Numbered from the stretch's first letter, positions 19,381-28,399 are shown. The stretch: DNA of 40,909 bases from Alphaproteobacteria bacterium (GCA_017467335.1 JAFTSJ010000035.1:1-40909); one strand, 5' to 3'. Made by a program: numbers and translations. The notes: generated from the sequence alone by a model not told the origin.

Positions 19381-22101
19381 ATGGAAATTTTAAACGCTTT
19401 TTTAAACGGATATTTTAAACAAAAAAATGCTGAAACAGGTCGCAGTATGGTGGAAATCTTGGGCGTTTTGGCAGTTATTGGTGTTCTTTCAATCGGCGGG
19501 ATTTATGGTTACACCTTTGCGATGGACAAATATCGGGCAAACGATATTATCTATGAAGTCAATCTGCGTGGGCAAGATATTTGGCATAAATATCAAGAAA
19601 CACAACTGCCTGAAACGATAGATGAATGGGCCGATACAACACAAACAGGTTATCCGATTGGTATTGAAACAGCCCCTGATGATAATTTATTTCAAATCAA
19701 TGTTGATAATGTTTCTCCCCGTGTTTGTAAATTTGTGTTAACCGGACAATACAAATCTGTTTATGCTATGGTTGTTGATGGAGAAAATGGTACCATTTTT
19801 AACGGCGATGTTGGTATTTGTGGTTCGGATGATTCTGCGAATAAAACAATGTTATTTTCGTTTGATATATTAGGTGATTTTGATTCGGGGCATGGGTTAT
19901 GTATTACCGATACCGATTGTGGTGAAGGTTGTTTTTATTGTGGAACTAATCATTTGTGTCAAACAACCTGTTCCGGTTCTAAAAGTGTTTGCAGTTCTTC
20001 TAAAAAAGCTTGTGTGGAATGTGAAACAAGCGATCAATGTCCTACAGGTAAGGTTTGTAATGATATAGATAATACATGTGAAAAAGTTGATATAGAAGCT
20101 TGTGAAGCGGGGTATTTTCGTTCTAAAAACGGTATTTGTGTTGAATGCAGTTATGCCGGTAATATTATCATTGATCGGGATGAAAAATTTGGTAAAGATG
20201 AAGTGACCGGATTGCAATCATGTCAAGCTTGTGCTGAAAGTCAGCAACAGCGTATTATTGAAAGTAATACCGAAAATACATATTGTTCTAAAACATGCAC
20301 GATGGGGATTTCTTATCAATCTAAATCTGATGGTTGTATTTCGTGTCAAGAAGAAGTAGCTTATGCTATCAATGAAAATGATAAAGAATCTGTTGACCAG
20401 TGTAATGCGTGTGGTAACTATGTTTGGAAAGATATTACTACCTGGGCATGTTCCAAAGTATTTAATTGTGAAGAAGGGACTTTTATGGGTAAAAATTGGA
20501 GTGGTGGTACACTTAAAACATGTGCTTCTTGTTCAGTAAATATTAGACATTTTTTGCCATCACGTAATCCGGCCCTTCTTGAAGAAGCAGCAAAAATATG
20601 CAATAATTGTCCGACAACAGCTCCACGCCGAGTGGAAGATGGTCGATGTTTACCACGTTGTATTCAACCGGATGAAGATGAATCGATTTTGGTTTGTCAA
20701 GCCAATCCGGAAGACGTCAATTGTAAGCGCCAGTGGCAAGATAAAATTAAAAGCGATGCCATGTTGTCATTTGGTGTTTGTCGTCCTTGTTCGTCCACAG
20801 AAAGCGGATATGTTGGTACCGATGAAACAAGCATTTATTATCAAATGTGTATCAATTGTGGACGAAAAGTGAATAGTGACGGTTATTGCTATTTAGATAA
20901 AAATTGTGATGTTGGTCAATTTAAAGGTTTAGATGGGGCTTGTTATGGATGTGATGAGACGAAGCCGGTTGAAATCGAAAGTGAAGAAAAATCAGGCTGC
21001 ACCACCAATTGTATGAAAGATTCAAATGGAAAATTTGGAACAGGTGGGGCAATCAAAGGACGTTATAGTGATGATAAATATTGCTATAAAGACTGTGGAG
21101 AAGGAAATTTTAATGGTAGATATGGTTGTCTTTCATGTAATACCGTTGGTGATTATTATAATGCCCATTCACTTATCAATCCTAACAGCGATAAATTAAG
21201 ACAAAGTTGTACATCTTGTCCATCACCGTATGAAAGGCAAGTTGTTTCCGGTGATAATGCACCGATTATTGGTTCAGCACCTAATGGTTTAATTTATTGT
21301 GCTTTGAAAAATTGTCAGAATGGTTTCCATGTATCACAAGGGAAGTGTGTATCTTGTTCAGCAAGTGGATGTGGTGGTTTAGGATGTACGTCAGCGATTG
21401 AATCGGAATGTGAGGCTTGCAAAAATCGAGTTATGATAAATGGTAGATGTGTTTTGTTTAAACCTCAAACATCAGCTGTTTGTAATAATATTGGCAATAC
21501 AATTCCAACTTATCTATACAGTGATTTAAAAGATGACGCAACAAGTTATATCGCAACGTATGAGCAAAATATTAAAAATCAGAATTTTGAAGATAAAATG
21601 TTTCGAGATCAAGACGGTATTTGTTATCGATGCGATATAACAAAGGAAATATCTGTTGGTGATAATGAGGCAGGAAAGGAACAATGTAAACATTGTGGGA
21701 ACAGACGGTTTAGCAAAGGACAGTGTTTATATGGATTATGTAGTGAAGCCAATACCTTTTTACGAGCTGATACAGGTGAATGTATCGGATGTGGTATGGG
21801 TGGTAAAAAAGTTGAAATTTTAACATCCGCTGCTTCACAAAATCTTTGTTCTTCATGTACGGGATATCGTGCTATTACAACGGGTAATGTAACCTTGGGT
21901 AATTTAAAAGCTTATTGTATTGAATCGTGTACGGATTTAGAATTTGCTGATATTCACGCTAATTGTTATAATGAAAATGCGACACAAGATAATATTGAAA
22001 TCGGTTCAGATGAAAAATCAATTGCTGATTGTAATAAAATGAACAATCGAACAGCCGTTGTTAATGAAGAAACGGGACAGGTTGTTTGTCGATTGTTGTA
22101 A
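19381..22101 (+). CDS. Giant cysteine-rich prepilin-like surface protein (complete)
   Basis: 906 residues. The N-terminus has a prepilin-type site, TG/RSMVE, with Gly20 at -1 and Glu25 at +5, then a hydrophobic helix (26-45). The pilin-like region to about 150 has a cysteine pair (PRVCKF near 116, VGIC near 148). From about 175 to the end it is built of irregular modules rich in CxxC, with spacing like C-x2-C-(x10-25)-C-x2-C and recurring G-x-C-x2-C; I count about 76 cysteines in total. A DQCPTGKVCNDIDNTC segment resembles Dickkopf-like cysteine patterns. The tail (GSDEKSIADC to ETGQVVC) is also found in the paralog at 38410. Likely exported, assembled in or displayed by a type IV pilus-like machine, and disulfide-stabilised; the exact role is unknown. 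GGGGG precedes the ATG. Confidence 0.88.
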   Translation: MEILNAFLNGYFKQKNAETGRSMVEILGVLAVIGVLSIGGIYGYTFAMDKYRANDIIYEVNLRGQDIWHKYQETQLPETIDEWADTTQTGYPIGIETAPDDNLFQINVDNVSPRVCKFVLTGQYKSVYAMVVDGENGTIFNGDVGICGSDDSANKTMLFSFDILGDFDSGHGLCITDTDCGEGCFYCGTNHLCQTTCSGSKSVCSSSKKACVECETSDQCPTGKVCNDIDNTCEKVDIEACEAGYFRSKNGICVECSYAGNIIIDRDEKFGKDEVTGLQSCQACAESQQQRIIESNTENTYCSKTCTMGISYQSKSDGCISCQEEVAYAINENDKESVDQCNACGNYVWKDITTWACSKVFNCEEGTFMGKNWSGGTLKTCASCSVNIRHFLPSRNPALLEEAAKICNNCPTTAPRRVEDGRCLPRCIQPDEDESILVCQANPEDVNCKRQWQDKIKSDAMLSFGVCRPCSSTESGYVGTDETSIYYQMCINCGRKVNSDGYCYLDKNCDVGQFKGLDGACYGCDETKPVEIESEEKSGCTTNCMKDSNGKFGTGGAIKGRYSDDKYCYKDCGEGNFNGRYGCLSCNTVGDYYNAHSLINPNSDKLRQSCTSCPSPYERQVVSGDNAPIIGSAPNGLIYCALKNCQNGFHVSQGKCVSCSASGCGGLGCTSAIESECEACKNRVMINGRCVLFKPQTSAVCNNIGNTIPTYLYSDLKDDATSYIATYEQNIKNQNFEDKMFRDQDGICYRCDITKEISVGDNEAGKEQCKHCGNRRFSKGQCLYGLCSEANTFLRADTGECIGCGMGGKKVEILTSAASQNLCSSCTGYRAITTGNVTLGNLKAYCIESCTDLEFADIHANCYNENATQDNIEIGSDEKSIADCNKMNNRTAVVNEETGQVVCRLL

Positions 22102-22125
22102 TTTTGTATGCAACATAGTTATAAA

Positions 22126-22155
22126 AAATGCCCTGCAACAATACAGGGCATTTTA
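22126..22155. terminator. Bidirectional terminator after the cysteine-rich gene
   Basis: 11-bp perfect stem AAAATGCCCTG (22126-22136) with its complement at 22145-22155, eight-base loop. It also ends the convergent small gene. Confidence 0.88.
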
Positions 22156-22169
22156 CATATGTCATAAAA

Positions 22170-22367
22170 TTAAGAATGATTTTTCATTTTATCTTCATCC
22201 ATTGCTTTGGGGTCAAAAGACGGACCGCCATATTTACCGCCATATCCTTCGCTGGGTGTTTCTTTGTCAATATTTGAAAATTTTATTTTAGCTTCAACAG
22301 CAGTTGCCATCAAACAAACACCTGATAAAACAAGACCCAATACGAAAAAGTTTAATATACGTTTCAT
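22170..22367 (-). CDS. Small secreted protein
   Basis: 65 residues with a clear signal peptide (MKRILNFFVLGLVLSGVCLMATAVEA) and a mature part of about 39 residues rich in Gly, Tyr, Lys and Asp (GYGGKYGGPSFDP). AAGGAGGGATATC precedes the ATG, a strong ribosome site that supports a real gene despite its size. No family recognised. Probably periplasmic. Confidence 0.65.
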   Translation of the reverse strand: MKRILNFFVLGLVLSGVCLMATAVEAKIKFSNIDKETPSEGYGGKYGGPSFDPKAMDEDKMKNHS

Positions 22368-22502
22368 GATATCCCTCCTTGATAAACGATTAACTTTTTA
22401 AGTGTAGCATATTTTTTTTGAAAGGACAACTCTAAATATAAATGTATTTTTATGACATAGACAAGCTGTATCATCGATTCACAGACTTCTTAAAATAAAA
22501 AG

Positions 22503-22531
22503 TTGTCTATTGTTTAAAAATAGAGTATAAT
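22503..22531 (+). promoter_or_regulatory. Sigma70 promoter of the EF-hand gene
   Basis: TTGTCT (22503-22508), 17-base spacer, TATAAT (22526-22531); predicted transcript start near 22538, just before AAGGAG. Confidence 0.65.
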
Positions 22532-22554
22532 GGGACTTGATAAGGAGAATAATA

Positions 22555-23196
22555 ATGGATTCAGACAAACACCCAACAAATGATATGCCCGATTCCCCTG
22601 CTGAACAGGAAAAACGTTCTCTGCTCGAACGGTTATGGAATGCTATATCTTTGGTTTTGAGTTTTATTCCCGGTGTCTCATTTTTCCTTAAACGAGGGGA
22701 AAATGTTGTAAAAGGAGCTTATGAGGTTGCTACCGGCGATGTGTCTCGGGGAATGGCTGTTATAGGTGGTATGGGTCGTGAATATGATATTCTGCATGAT
22801 GAATATATGGGTACACGTGAAAAATCTGTTCGAATATCATCAACCGTTATGGATGATGTCGGTAAAGATTTAGCTGGTTTGGCAGGAGGAAAACTGGCCG
22901 AAGCGGCTGTTGTTACCGGCGTCCATTATACCACGCGAGCTGCTATTCGGGTTGCTCAAAAATCAGATGAAGATGCCGGTCGAAAGCAATTAGAAGAAAT
23001 AACCGGTCCGTTAACGGAGCAGGAATGGCAAAAAAAACGTCAATCGTTAGACACAAATGACGACAATCGGGTAGATCAAGTGGAATTTGCTCGTGGTTTT
23101 AAAACACTACGTGAAAATGCTCAATGTTTTTCTTTTGATGAAAATCAAGACAGAGCCACCCAATTACTGATTAACCGAAACAGTCAGAATGCTTAA
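22555..23196 (+). CDS. EF-hand-motif protein of unknown function
   Basis: 213 residues from ATG 22555, which has AAGGAG eight bases upstream; a TTG at 22537 is rejected because it lies in the leader. The N-terminal part has a hydrophobic stretch (AISLVLSFIPGVSFFL) and a glycine-rich middle (VIGGMGREYD, LAGLAGGKLAEAAVV) that may associate with membrane. Near residues 170-182 a canonical calcium-binding EF-hand loop is visible: DTNDDNRVDQVEF, with acidic or Asn residues at positions 1, 3, 5, 9 and Glu at 12. A second partial loop (DENQD) follows. No signal peptide is apparent. The rest matches no family I recognise. It is convergent with ctrA, 25 bases away. Confidence 0.7.
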   Translation: MDSDKHPTNDMPDSPAEQEKRSLLERLWNAISLVLSFIPGVSFFLKRGENVVKGAYEVATGDVSRGMAVIGGMGREYDILHDEYMGTREKSVRISSTVMDDVGKDLAGLAGGKLAEAAVVTGVHYTTRAAIRVAQKSDEDAGRKQLEEITGPLTEQEWQKKRQSLDTNDDNRVDQVEFARGFKTLRENAQCFSFDENQDRATQLLINRNSQNA

Positions 23197-23221
23197 CAAT
23201 CTATCCCATAATTTGTTTAAT

Positions 23222-23920
23222 TTAGTTTTTAACTTTTTCTTTAATCGGCAAATCTCTTAAAATGTAACCACGACCCCAAACAGTCTGAATATAATCGTCA
23301 TTTTTGGTAATTTTTTCAATTTTTCGCCGAATTTTACATAAAAAAACATCAATAATTTTCATTTCGGGTTCGTCCATTCCGCCGTATAAATGATTTAAAA
23401 ATTGTTCTTTGTTAATCGTTGTCCCTTTACGAAGTGCCAGTAATTCAAATAAAGCATATTCTTTGCTGGTTAGATTTAAAATTTTACCATCAATCGTAAC
23501 AACTTTGGAACTAAGATTGATTTCCATGCCCCCTGTCCGAATAATCGGATCAGAATGTCCTTTAGACCGCCGAACAATAGCATTAACCCGTGCAATCAAT
23601 TCCGTTCTGTCAAACGGTTTGGTTAAATAATCGTCTGCTCCGCAACCGAATCCTTTGACTTTTTTATCCGGTGTTGTTAATCCTGACAAAATCAAAACCG
23701 GTGTTTCAATATGTGAAGATCTTAACCTGCGTAAAACTTCATAGCCTTCCATGTCCGGTAATAGTAAGTCCAGAATAATAATGTCATATTCATACAATTT
23801 GGCGACTTCTATACCGTCTTCGCCTAAATAGGACAAATCAACAACCATATTTTCTTTTTTCAAAATTAAAGCAATATTTTGGCTGACTGTTTTATCATCT
23901 TCAATCAATAATACACGCAT
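23222..23920 (-). CDS. ctrA: Cell-cycle response regulator CtrA
   Basis: 232 residues, the length of alphaproteobacterial CtrA. The receiver domain (1-120) has acidic residues E7/D8/D9, phospho-acceptor Asp51 ([11 protein letters not shown]) and the K of LTKPFD. The OmpR/PhoB-type DNA-binding domain contains the CtrA hallmarks [38 protein letters not shown] and [10 protein letters not shown]. In relatives it is phosphorylated through the CckA-ChpT relay and controls division, motility and pili. The promoter has a perfect CtrA box over the -10, so it is probably autoregulated. AAGGACACAAGC precedes the start. Confidence 0.95.
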   Translation of the reverse strand: MRVLLIEDDKTVSQNIALILKKENMVVDLSYLGEDGIEVAKLYEYDIIILDLLLPDMEGYEVLRRLRSSHIETPVLILSGLTTPDKKVKGFGCGADDYLTKPFDRTELIARVNAIVRRSKGHSDPIIRTGGMEINLSSKVVTIDGKILNLTSKEYALFELLALRKGTTINKEQFLNHLYGGMDEPEMKIIDVFLCKIRRKIEKITKNDDYIQTVWGRGYILRDLPIKEKVKN

Positions 23921-23958
23921 GCTTGTGTCCTTTTATCAACGAAACAAACTTCCATTTA

Positions 23959-23990
23959 TTAACCATATGTTAATTTTTATATTTTTGCAA
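23959..23990 (-). promoter_or_regulatory. ctrA promoter with overlapping CtrA box
   Basis: TTAA-CCATATG-TTAA at 23959-23973 matches the TTAA-N7-TTAA consensus exactly. On the minus strand TTGCAA (23990-23985), a 17-base spacer and TATGGT (23967-23962) form a promoter whose -10 lies inside the box. Binding there would be expected to repress, as at a Caulobacter ctrA promoter. Confidence 0.75.
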
Positions 23991-24064
23991 GCATAACTTA
24001 TCTTTTTTATTATTTTTTTGTTTTAAAGCCGATATGATAATAGATTGTAATTGGTGTACATAAC

Positions 24065-24454
24065 TTATCGAACCAATGTTTCGAAATGTTTTTGTATTTG
24101 TTGTTGCCTGATTTGTTCTTGTTCCCAAAGTGATTGGCGAATAGCTTCGTGATTATGAGCAAATTTTTGTTGAATGGTTTGTTGGACAAATTGAACCAAT
24201 TCTTGTTGTTGTTCTTTATTTTGACACAAAGAAACCAATGGTCGTTTTGTATCTATTTCCCATTGTTTTGTGGTTTGATTGTAAATAATATCTCCCAGTA
24301 AAAAGACATTATCCGGATTAAAGCGGAAATGCTTAATAAATAAGTTATGAGTCATTTCTCCCCTAAAATTCGGATGTTGGGTTGCATTATCCCAAGCTCG
24401 TATATCAAAATTCATAACTTTCGGATGGTCATTAAAAAAAACAATAAAACGCAT
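24065..24454 (-). CDS. Uncharacterised small protein, coupled to ampG-like gene
   Basis: 129 residues, no signal peptide. The N-terminal 80 residues look globular (RFIVFFNDHPKVMNFDIRAWDN, FRFNPDNVFLLGDIIYN); the C-terminal 45 are a Gln/Glu-rich helix (EQIRQQQIQKHFETL), possibly a coiled coil. The start at 24454 is one base from the stop of the upstream transporter gene, and its ribosome site AAAGGAAATATAAC overlaps that gene's end, so the two are translationally coupled. No family recognised; a PH-like or partner role cannot be judged. Confidence 0.65.
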   Translation of the reverse strand: MRFIVFFNDHPKVMNFDIRAWDNATQHPNFRGEMTHNLFIKHFRFNPDNVFLLGDIIYNQTTKQWEIDTKRPLVSLCQNKEQQQELVQFVQQTIQQKFAHNHEAIRQSLWEQEQIRQQQIQKHFETLVR

Positions 24455-24455
24455 G

Positions 24456-25805
24456 TTATATTTCCTTTATATGAGTAAGAGCCGATATCTTTATCAGCCA
24501 TGAAAGCAATATCAATGCCGGAATCATTAAACAGCCTGTAAATATAAAAAATAAAAACCAGCCCATGTTTTCAGCCCAGATACCACTGTAAACCGAAATA
24601 ACGGAAACAGCAAACATCATCAGTCCCGTTAATAACGCATATTGCGTTGCTGCAAATTGTTTGGCACATAATCCGGATAAAAACGCTACAAACACCGCAC
24701 CTCCCATTCCGCCGACAATATTATCAAATAAAATAACAATAATAAACAACCAAACACTATGCGGAAACAATGAAAAAACAGCAAAAACAACAGATGTTAA
24801 AATTTCAATGCAACCCAAAGCAAATAATAATTTTAAAATCGGTTTTTTCATAACTAAAATACCCCCGAGGGCTATCCCGAATATGGTAACCCAAGGGCCG
24901 ATTGTTCCTGAAATCAAAGCGATTTCATATTTTGAAAAATCCATATCTTTATAAAATGGCAGAGCCATACGTCCCAATACGGCATTGCATAATTTATATA
25001 ATACGATAAAAAACAACAAAGCCAACCAATATTGATGACGTTTTATAAAATTATGAAACGGTTCAATAAACATATCATAAACTTTGTTATGAAGACAAAC
25101 AATAGGTGTGACGGGTTCTTTAACAAAAAATGTGGTCACAAAGCCGATACTTAATAAAAAGGCACACAACAAATAAGCATTTTGCCATGAAATTAAAACA
25201 GATAACGCTACAACACCGGCTCCGGCAAGTAACATACCCATTCGGTAACCGAATTGGTACAAACCGGCACCTTCTCCGTATTCTTCTTTTTTCAATGTAG
25301 CAATGCGTAACGCATCCACTACAATATCTTGACTGGCAGCAAAAAAAGCCGTTAATAACGCAAACAGATATGTTTGCATGGGTAAGACAATCGTTGTTTT
25401 TTGTCCGTCTATCGTGCTTTCAAACGTAAAAAGCCAAGTATTTGTGTCCGGAGAAAAACACGCTAATCCGATAATACTGCCAATTAACCCCAATTGAAAG
25501 ATGATTAACCATGCTTTGCGTGCTCCCAAACAATCGGCTAATATCGGTAATCGCACTTTATCAATCAACGGAGCCCATAAAAATTTAAAATTATATGGTA
25601 ATAAAACCAACGCAAAGAAACCGATAACGGCTAAACCAACGGCGGTATCATCTAACCAAAGTGACAAAGAATAACCAATTAAGCTCATCGGTATCCCACA
25701 TGAAAAACCTAAAAACAAAAAAACCAAAACAGCCGGTTTTAAATAACCTTTTAAGGCTTGAAACCATGATATGCCGGTTGATGGATGTTGTGGTAATGAT
25801 GACAT
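24456..25805 (-). CDS. MFS transporter, AmpG-like muropeptide permease
   Basis: 449 residues from ATG 25805, which is preceded by AGGAGTGACC. An earlier in-frame start at 25901 would lie inside typA and across its terminator and is rejected. About 12 hydrophobic helices are visible. AmpG-like features include FLFLGFSCGIPMSLIGYSLS in helix 1, PLIDKVRLP in the loop after helix 2, SQDIVVDALRIATL, and GAGLYQFGYRMGMLLAGA. Such proteins import anhydromuropeptides released in cell-wall turnover for recycling. A related acetyl-CoA transporter-type role cannot be excluded. The gene follows typA, separated only by a terminator hairpin. Confidence 0.8.
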   Translation of the reverse strand: MSSLPQHPSTGISWFQALKGYLKPAVLVFLFLGFSCGIPMSLIGYSLSLWLDDTAVGLAVIGFFALVLLPYNFKFLWAPLIDKVRLPILADCLGARKAWLIIFQLGLIGSIIGLACFSPDTNTWLFTFESTIDGQKTTIVLPMQTYLFALLTAFFAASQDIVVDALRIATLKKEEYGEGAGLYQFGYRMGMLLAGAGVVALSVLISWQNAYLLCAFLLSIGFVTTFFVKEPVTPIVCLHNKVYDMFIEPFHNFIKRHQYWLALLFFIVLYKLCNAVLGRMALPFYKDMDFSKYEIALISGTIGPWVTIFGIALGGILVMKKPILKLLFALGCIEILTSVVFAVFSLFPHSVWLFIIVILFDNIVGGMGGAVFVAFLSGLCAKQFAATQYALLTGLMMFAVSVISVYSGIWAENMGWFLFFIFTGCLMIPALILLSWLIKISALTHIKEI

Positions 25806-25822
25806 GGTCACTCCTGTTGTAA

Positions 25823-25858
25823 AAAACACGGGAAACGGTGTTTTGTTTCCCGTGTTTT
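25823..25858 (-). terminator. Terminator of typA, abutting the ampG-like ribosome site
   Basis: 14-bp perfect stem (25823-25836 with 25845-25858), eight-base loop, T-rich on the minus-strand downstream side. The next gene's AGGAG begins about seven bases after the T run, leaving no room for a separate promoter; readthrough probably feeds the transporter. Confidence 0.85.
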
Positions 25859-25863
25859 GTTTT

Positions 25864-27687
25864 TTAATCTTCTTTACGCCGTTCAAATTTACGTCGTTCA
25901 TTGCTGTCTAAATATTTTTTCCTTAAGCGGATGTTTTTAGGTGTTACTTCAACCAATTCATCATCTTCAATATAAGACAAAGCCATTTCTAACGGCATAA
26001 TGCGAGGCGGATACAATAAAACGTTATCATCTTTACCGGCAGCACGCATGTTTGTCAGTTTTTTGCCTTTAATCGGATTGACTTCAATATCCCCCGGTTT
26101 GGCATTGGCTCCGATAATCATACCGGCATAAACCATCGCGCCGGCCGGAATAAATAACGGTCCTCGTTCTTGGATATTCCATAACGCATACGGAACAGCT
26201 TTTCCTTGTTCCGTGGAAATTAAAACCCCGTTTCGTCTTCCCGTAATCGTCCCTTTGTGAGGGGCGTAACTATGAAACAAACGATTCATAACGCCGGTTC
26301 CGCATGTATCTGTTAAAAATTCGCTGTAATAGCCGATCAACCCCCGAGACGGAGCCACAAATGTCAATCGTGTCTTGCCACCGCCACTAGGTAACATTTC
26401 TGTCATTTCAGCTTTGCGTAAGCTCATTTTTTCAACAACAACGCCTGTGTATTCATCATCAACATCAATGACAACTTCTTCCATCGGTTCTAATTTTTGG
26501 CCGTTTTCATCTTCTTTAAAGACAACACGAGGACGTGATACCGATAATTCATATCCTTCTCTACGCATTGTTTCAATCAAAACACCCAGTTGCAATTCTC
26601 CTCGACCGGCAACTTCAAACGCATCCGTTGTATCTGTTCTCGAAACACGCAAGGCAATATTTCCTTCGGCTTCTTTACATAATCTGTCCCAAATCATACG
26701 AGAAGTTACTTTGTCTCCTTCCGTGCCGGACAAAGGAGAGGTGTTAATGGAAAAAGTCATTGCTAATGTCGGTGGGTCAATCGGTTCGGCATGCAATGCT
26801 TCTGTAACGGACGGATCACATAATGTATCAGCAACGGTTGCGTCTGTTAATCCGGCAATGCTGACAATATCACCGGCAATCCCTTCATCAATAGGTTGTC
26901 TTTTTAACCCTCGGAACGCAATAATTTTTGAAGCACGAGCATTTTCAACCACACGACCTTCTCGTGAAAGAGCCTTAATCATTTGATTTGTTTTAATACG
27001 ACCGGAAACAATACGACCCGTTAAAATACGTCCGACAAACGGGTCGGCTTCCAATGTTGTGACCAGCATTTTAAACGGACCATTGACATCGCATTGCGGA
27101 GCCGGTACGTGTTCCAAAATTTTATTGAATAAAGGTGTAATATCTTTACGTTCGTCAGATAAGTCCGCAACAGCCCATCCTTCCCGACCGGAAGCAAATA
27201 AAGTCGGAAAATCCAATTGTTCTTCCGTTGCACCTAAATTAGCAAACAAATCAAAAATTTCATTGTGAACTTCTGTCGGACGTGCATCAGAACGGTCAAT
27301 TTTGTTAATAACAACAATCGGCCGCAATCCTAAATTCAACGCTTTCGATAAAACAAATTTTGTTTGCGGTAACGGACCTTCAGCTGAATCAACCAATAAA
27401 ATAACGCCGTCAACCATTGACAAAATCCGTTCCACTTCACCGCCGAAATCAGCGTGTCCGGGTGTGTCAACAATGTTAATACGTGTATTATTCCATTCAA
27501 CGGATGTACACTTCGCAAAAATCGTAATACCCCGTTCCCGTTCTAAATCATTCGAATCCATGGCACAATTAACAACTTGTTGGTTTTCCCGATAAGCCCC
27601 GCTTTGTTTTAAAAAAGCATCAACAAATGTTGTTTTACCGTGGTCAACGTGTGCGATAATCGCAATATTTCTCATATTTTGTATCAT
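25864..27687 (-). CDS. typA: Ribosome-associated GTPase TypA/BipA
   Basis: 607 residues, full length. G motifs: AHVDHGKTT (G1), RERGITI (G2 region), DTPGHADFGGEVERIL (G3) and NKIDRSDARP (G4). EF-Tu/EF-G domains II and III follow, then the BipA-specific C-terminal region with SRGLIGYYSEFLTDTCGTG and the basic end RRKFERRKED. A translational GTPase that helps 50S assembly and stress adaptation. AAGGG precedes ATG 27687; ATG 27675 is an alternative. It is followed by a strong terminator. Confidence 0.96.
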   Translation of the reverse strand: MIQNMRNIAIIAHVDHGKTTFVDAFLKQSGAYRENQQVVNCAMDSNDLERERGITIFAKCTSVEWNNTRINIVDTPGHADFGGEVERILSMVDGVILLVDSAEGPLPQTKFVLSKALNLGLRPIVVINKIDRSDARPTEVHNEIFDLFANLGATEEQLDFPTLFASGREGWAVADLSDERKDITPLFNKILEHVPAPQCDVNGPFKMLVTTLEADPFVGRILTGRIVSGRIKTNQMIKALSREGRVVENARASKIIAFRGLKRQPIDEGIAGDIVSIAGLTDATVADTLCDPSVTEALHAEPIDPPTLAMTFSINTSPLSGTEGDKVTSRMIWDRLCKEAEGNIALRVSRTDTTDAFEVAGRGELQLGVLIETMRREGYELSVSRPRVVFKEDENGQKLEPMEEVVIDVDDEYTGVVVEKMSLRKAEMTEMLPSGGGKTRLTFVAPSRGLIGYYSEFLTDTCGTGVMNRLFHSYAPHKGTITGRRNGVLISTEQGKAVPYALWNIQERGPLFIPAGAMVYAGMIIGANAKPGDIEVNPIKGKKLTNMRAAGKDDNVLLYPPRIMPLEMALSYIEDDELVEVTPKNIRLRKKYLDSNERRKFERRKED

Positions 27688-27832
27688 GTTATACCCTTAT
27701 TGTCTGATGGTTTTTTGAATGCGAGCATTATATATTTTTTATCTGAAAAAGTCCAGTAAAATATTGTAACAGATAAGAAAAACATTCTTTTTCGGCAAAA
27801 GGGGTAGAACAAGAAAGGATTTATTGAAAAAA

Positions 27833-28399
27833 TCACTTTCGCAGGATGATTATTTGATTGTTTTCATCTATTGTGATAATGCGAGAAGCACGCTTTGTTG
27901 CATTTGTATCGTATCTTTTCGGGACGATAAAATCTACACCGTTTCGTATAGTGTCCGTAATTTCAGATAATGCGGTTGGTGTTTTTTCCCCTGAAACATT
28001 TGCAGATGTTGATACAATCGGTTTTTGAAATATTTTCAATAAGCGTTGGCAAAAATCATGTTGCGGACAACGAACGGCAATCGTTTTTTCCAAAGGTATG
28101 ACGGAAGGGGCTAATCGGCAAGCGTTCGGTAAAATAACGGTTTGAGGATATGTATTTTCACTCAAGAGTTGTCGATGGAGAGATGATAATGTGACAACAT
28201 ACGGTTCAATATCTTTAACCGAAGCCGATAAAATAATCATACTTTTTTCGTTAAAGCGTTTTTTTAAACGAAAAATACGTTGGACAGCTGTTTCGTTTGT
28301 TGCATCACATCCGATGCCCCAAACCGTATCTGTCGGATATAAAATTAAACCGCCTTTTGTTAAAACGTGTGCAGCCTTTAAAATAACATCATCTGTCAT
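27833..28399 (-). CDS. YrdC/TsaC-type threonylcarbamoyl-AMP synthase
   Basis: 188 residues, YrdC domain only. Motifs: GGLILYPTDTVWGIGCDATN near residues 15-34, KSMIIL near 53, TIAVRCPQ near 110 and KPIVSTSANVSG near 126-137. It makes L-threonylcarbamoyl-AMP, the donor for t6A37 in ANN-decoding tRNAs. The text pattern (YPTDTVWGIGCDATN, STSANVSG then ALSEI) is closer to Bacteroidota YrdC proteins I know than to typical alphaproteobacterial Sua5/TsaC, which may point to transfer. Its ATG overlaps the stop of the PEBP gene as TAATG, so translation is coupled. Confidence 0.88.
   Translation of the reverse strand: MTDDVILKAAHVLTKGGLILYPTDTVWGIGCDATNETAVQRIFRLKKRFNEKSMIILSASVKDIEPYVVTLSSLHRQLLSENTYPQTVILPNACRLAPSVIPLEKTIAVRCPQHDFCQRLLKIFQKPIVSTSANVSGEKTPTALSEITDTIRNGVDFIVPKRYDTNATKRASRIITIDENNQIIILRK

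Noticed and set aside
25806-25901. Longer AmpG-like start at 25901
   Set aside because: It would overlap the end of typA and read through its terminator hairpin; ATG 25805 has AGGAG.
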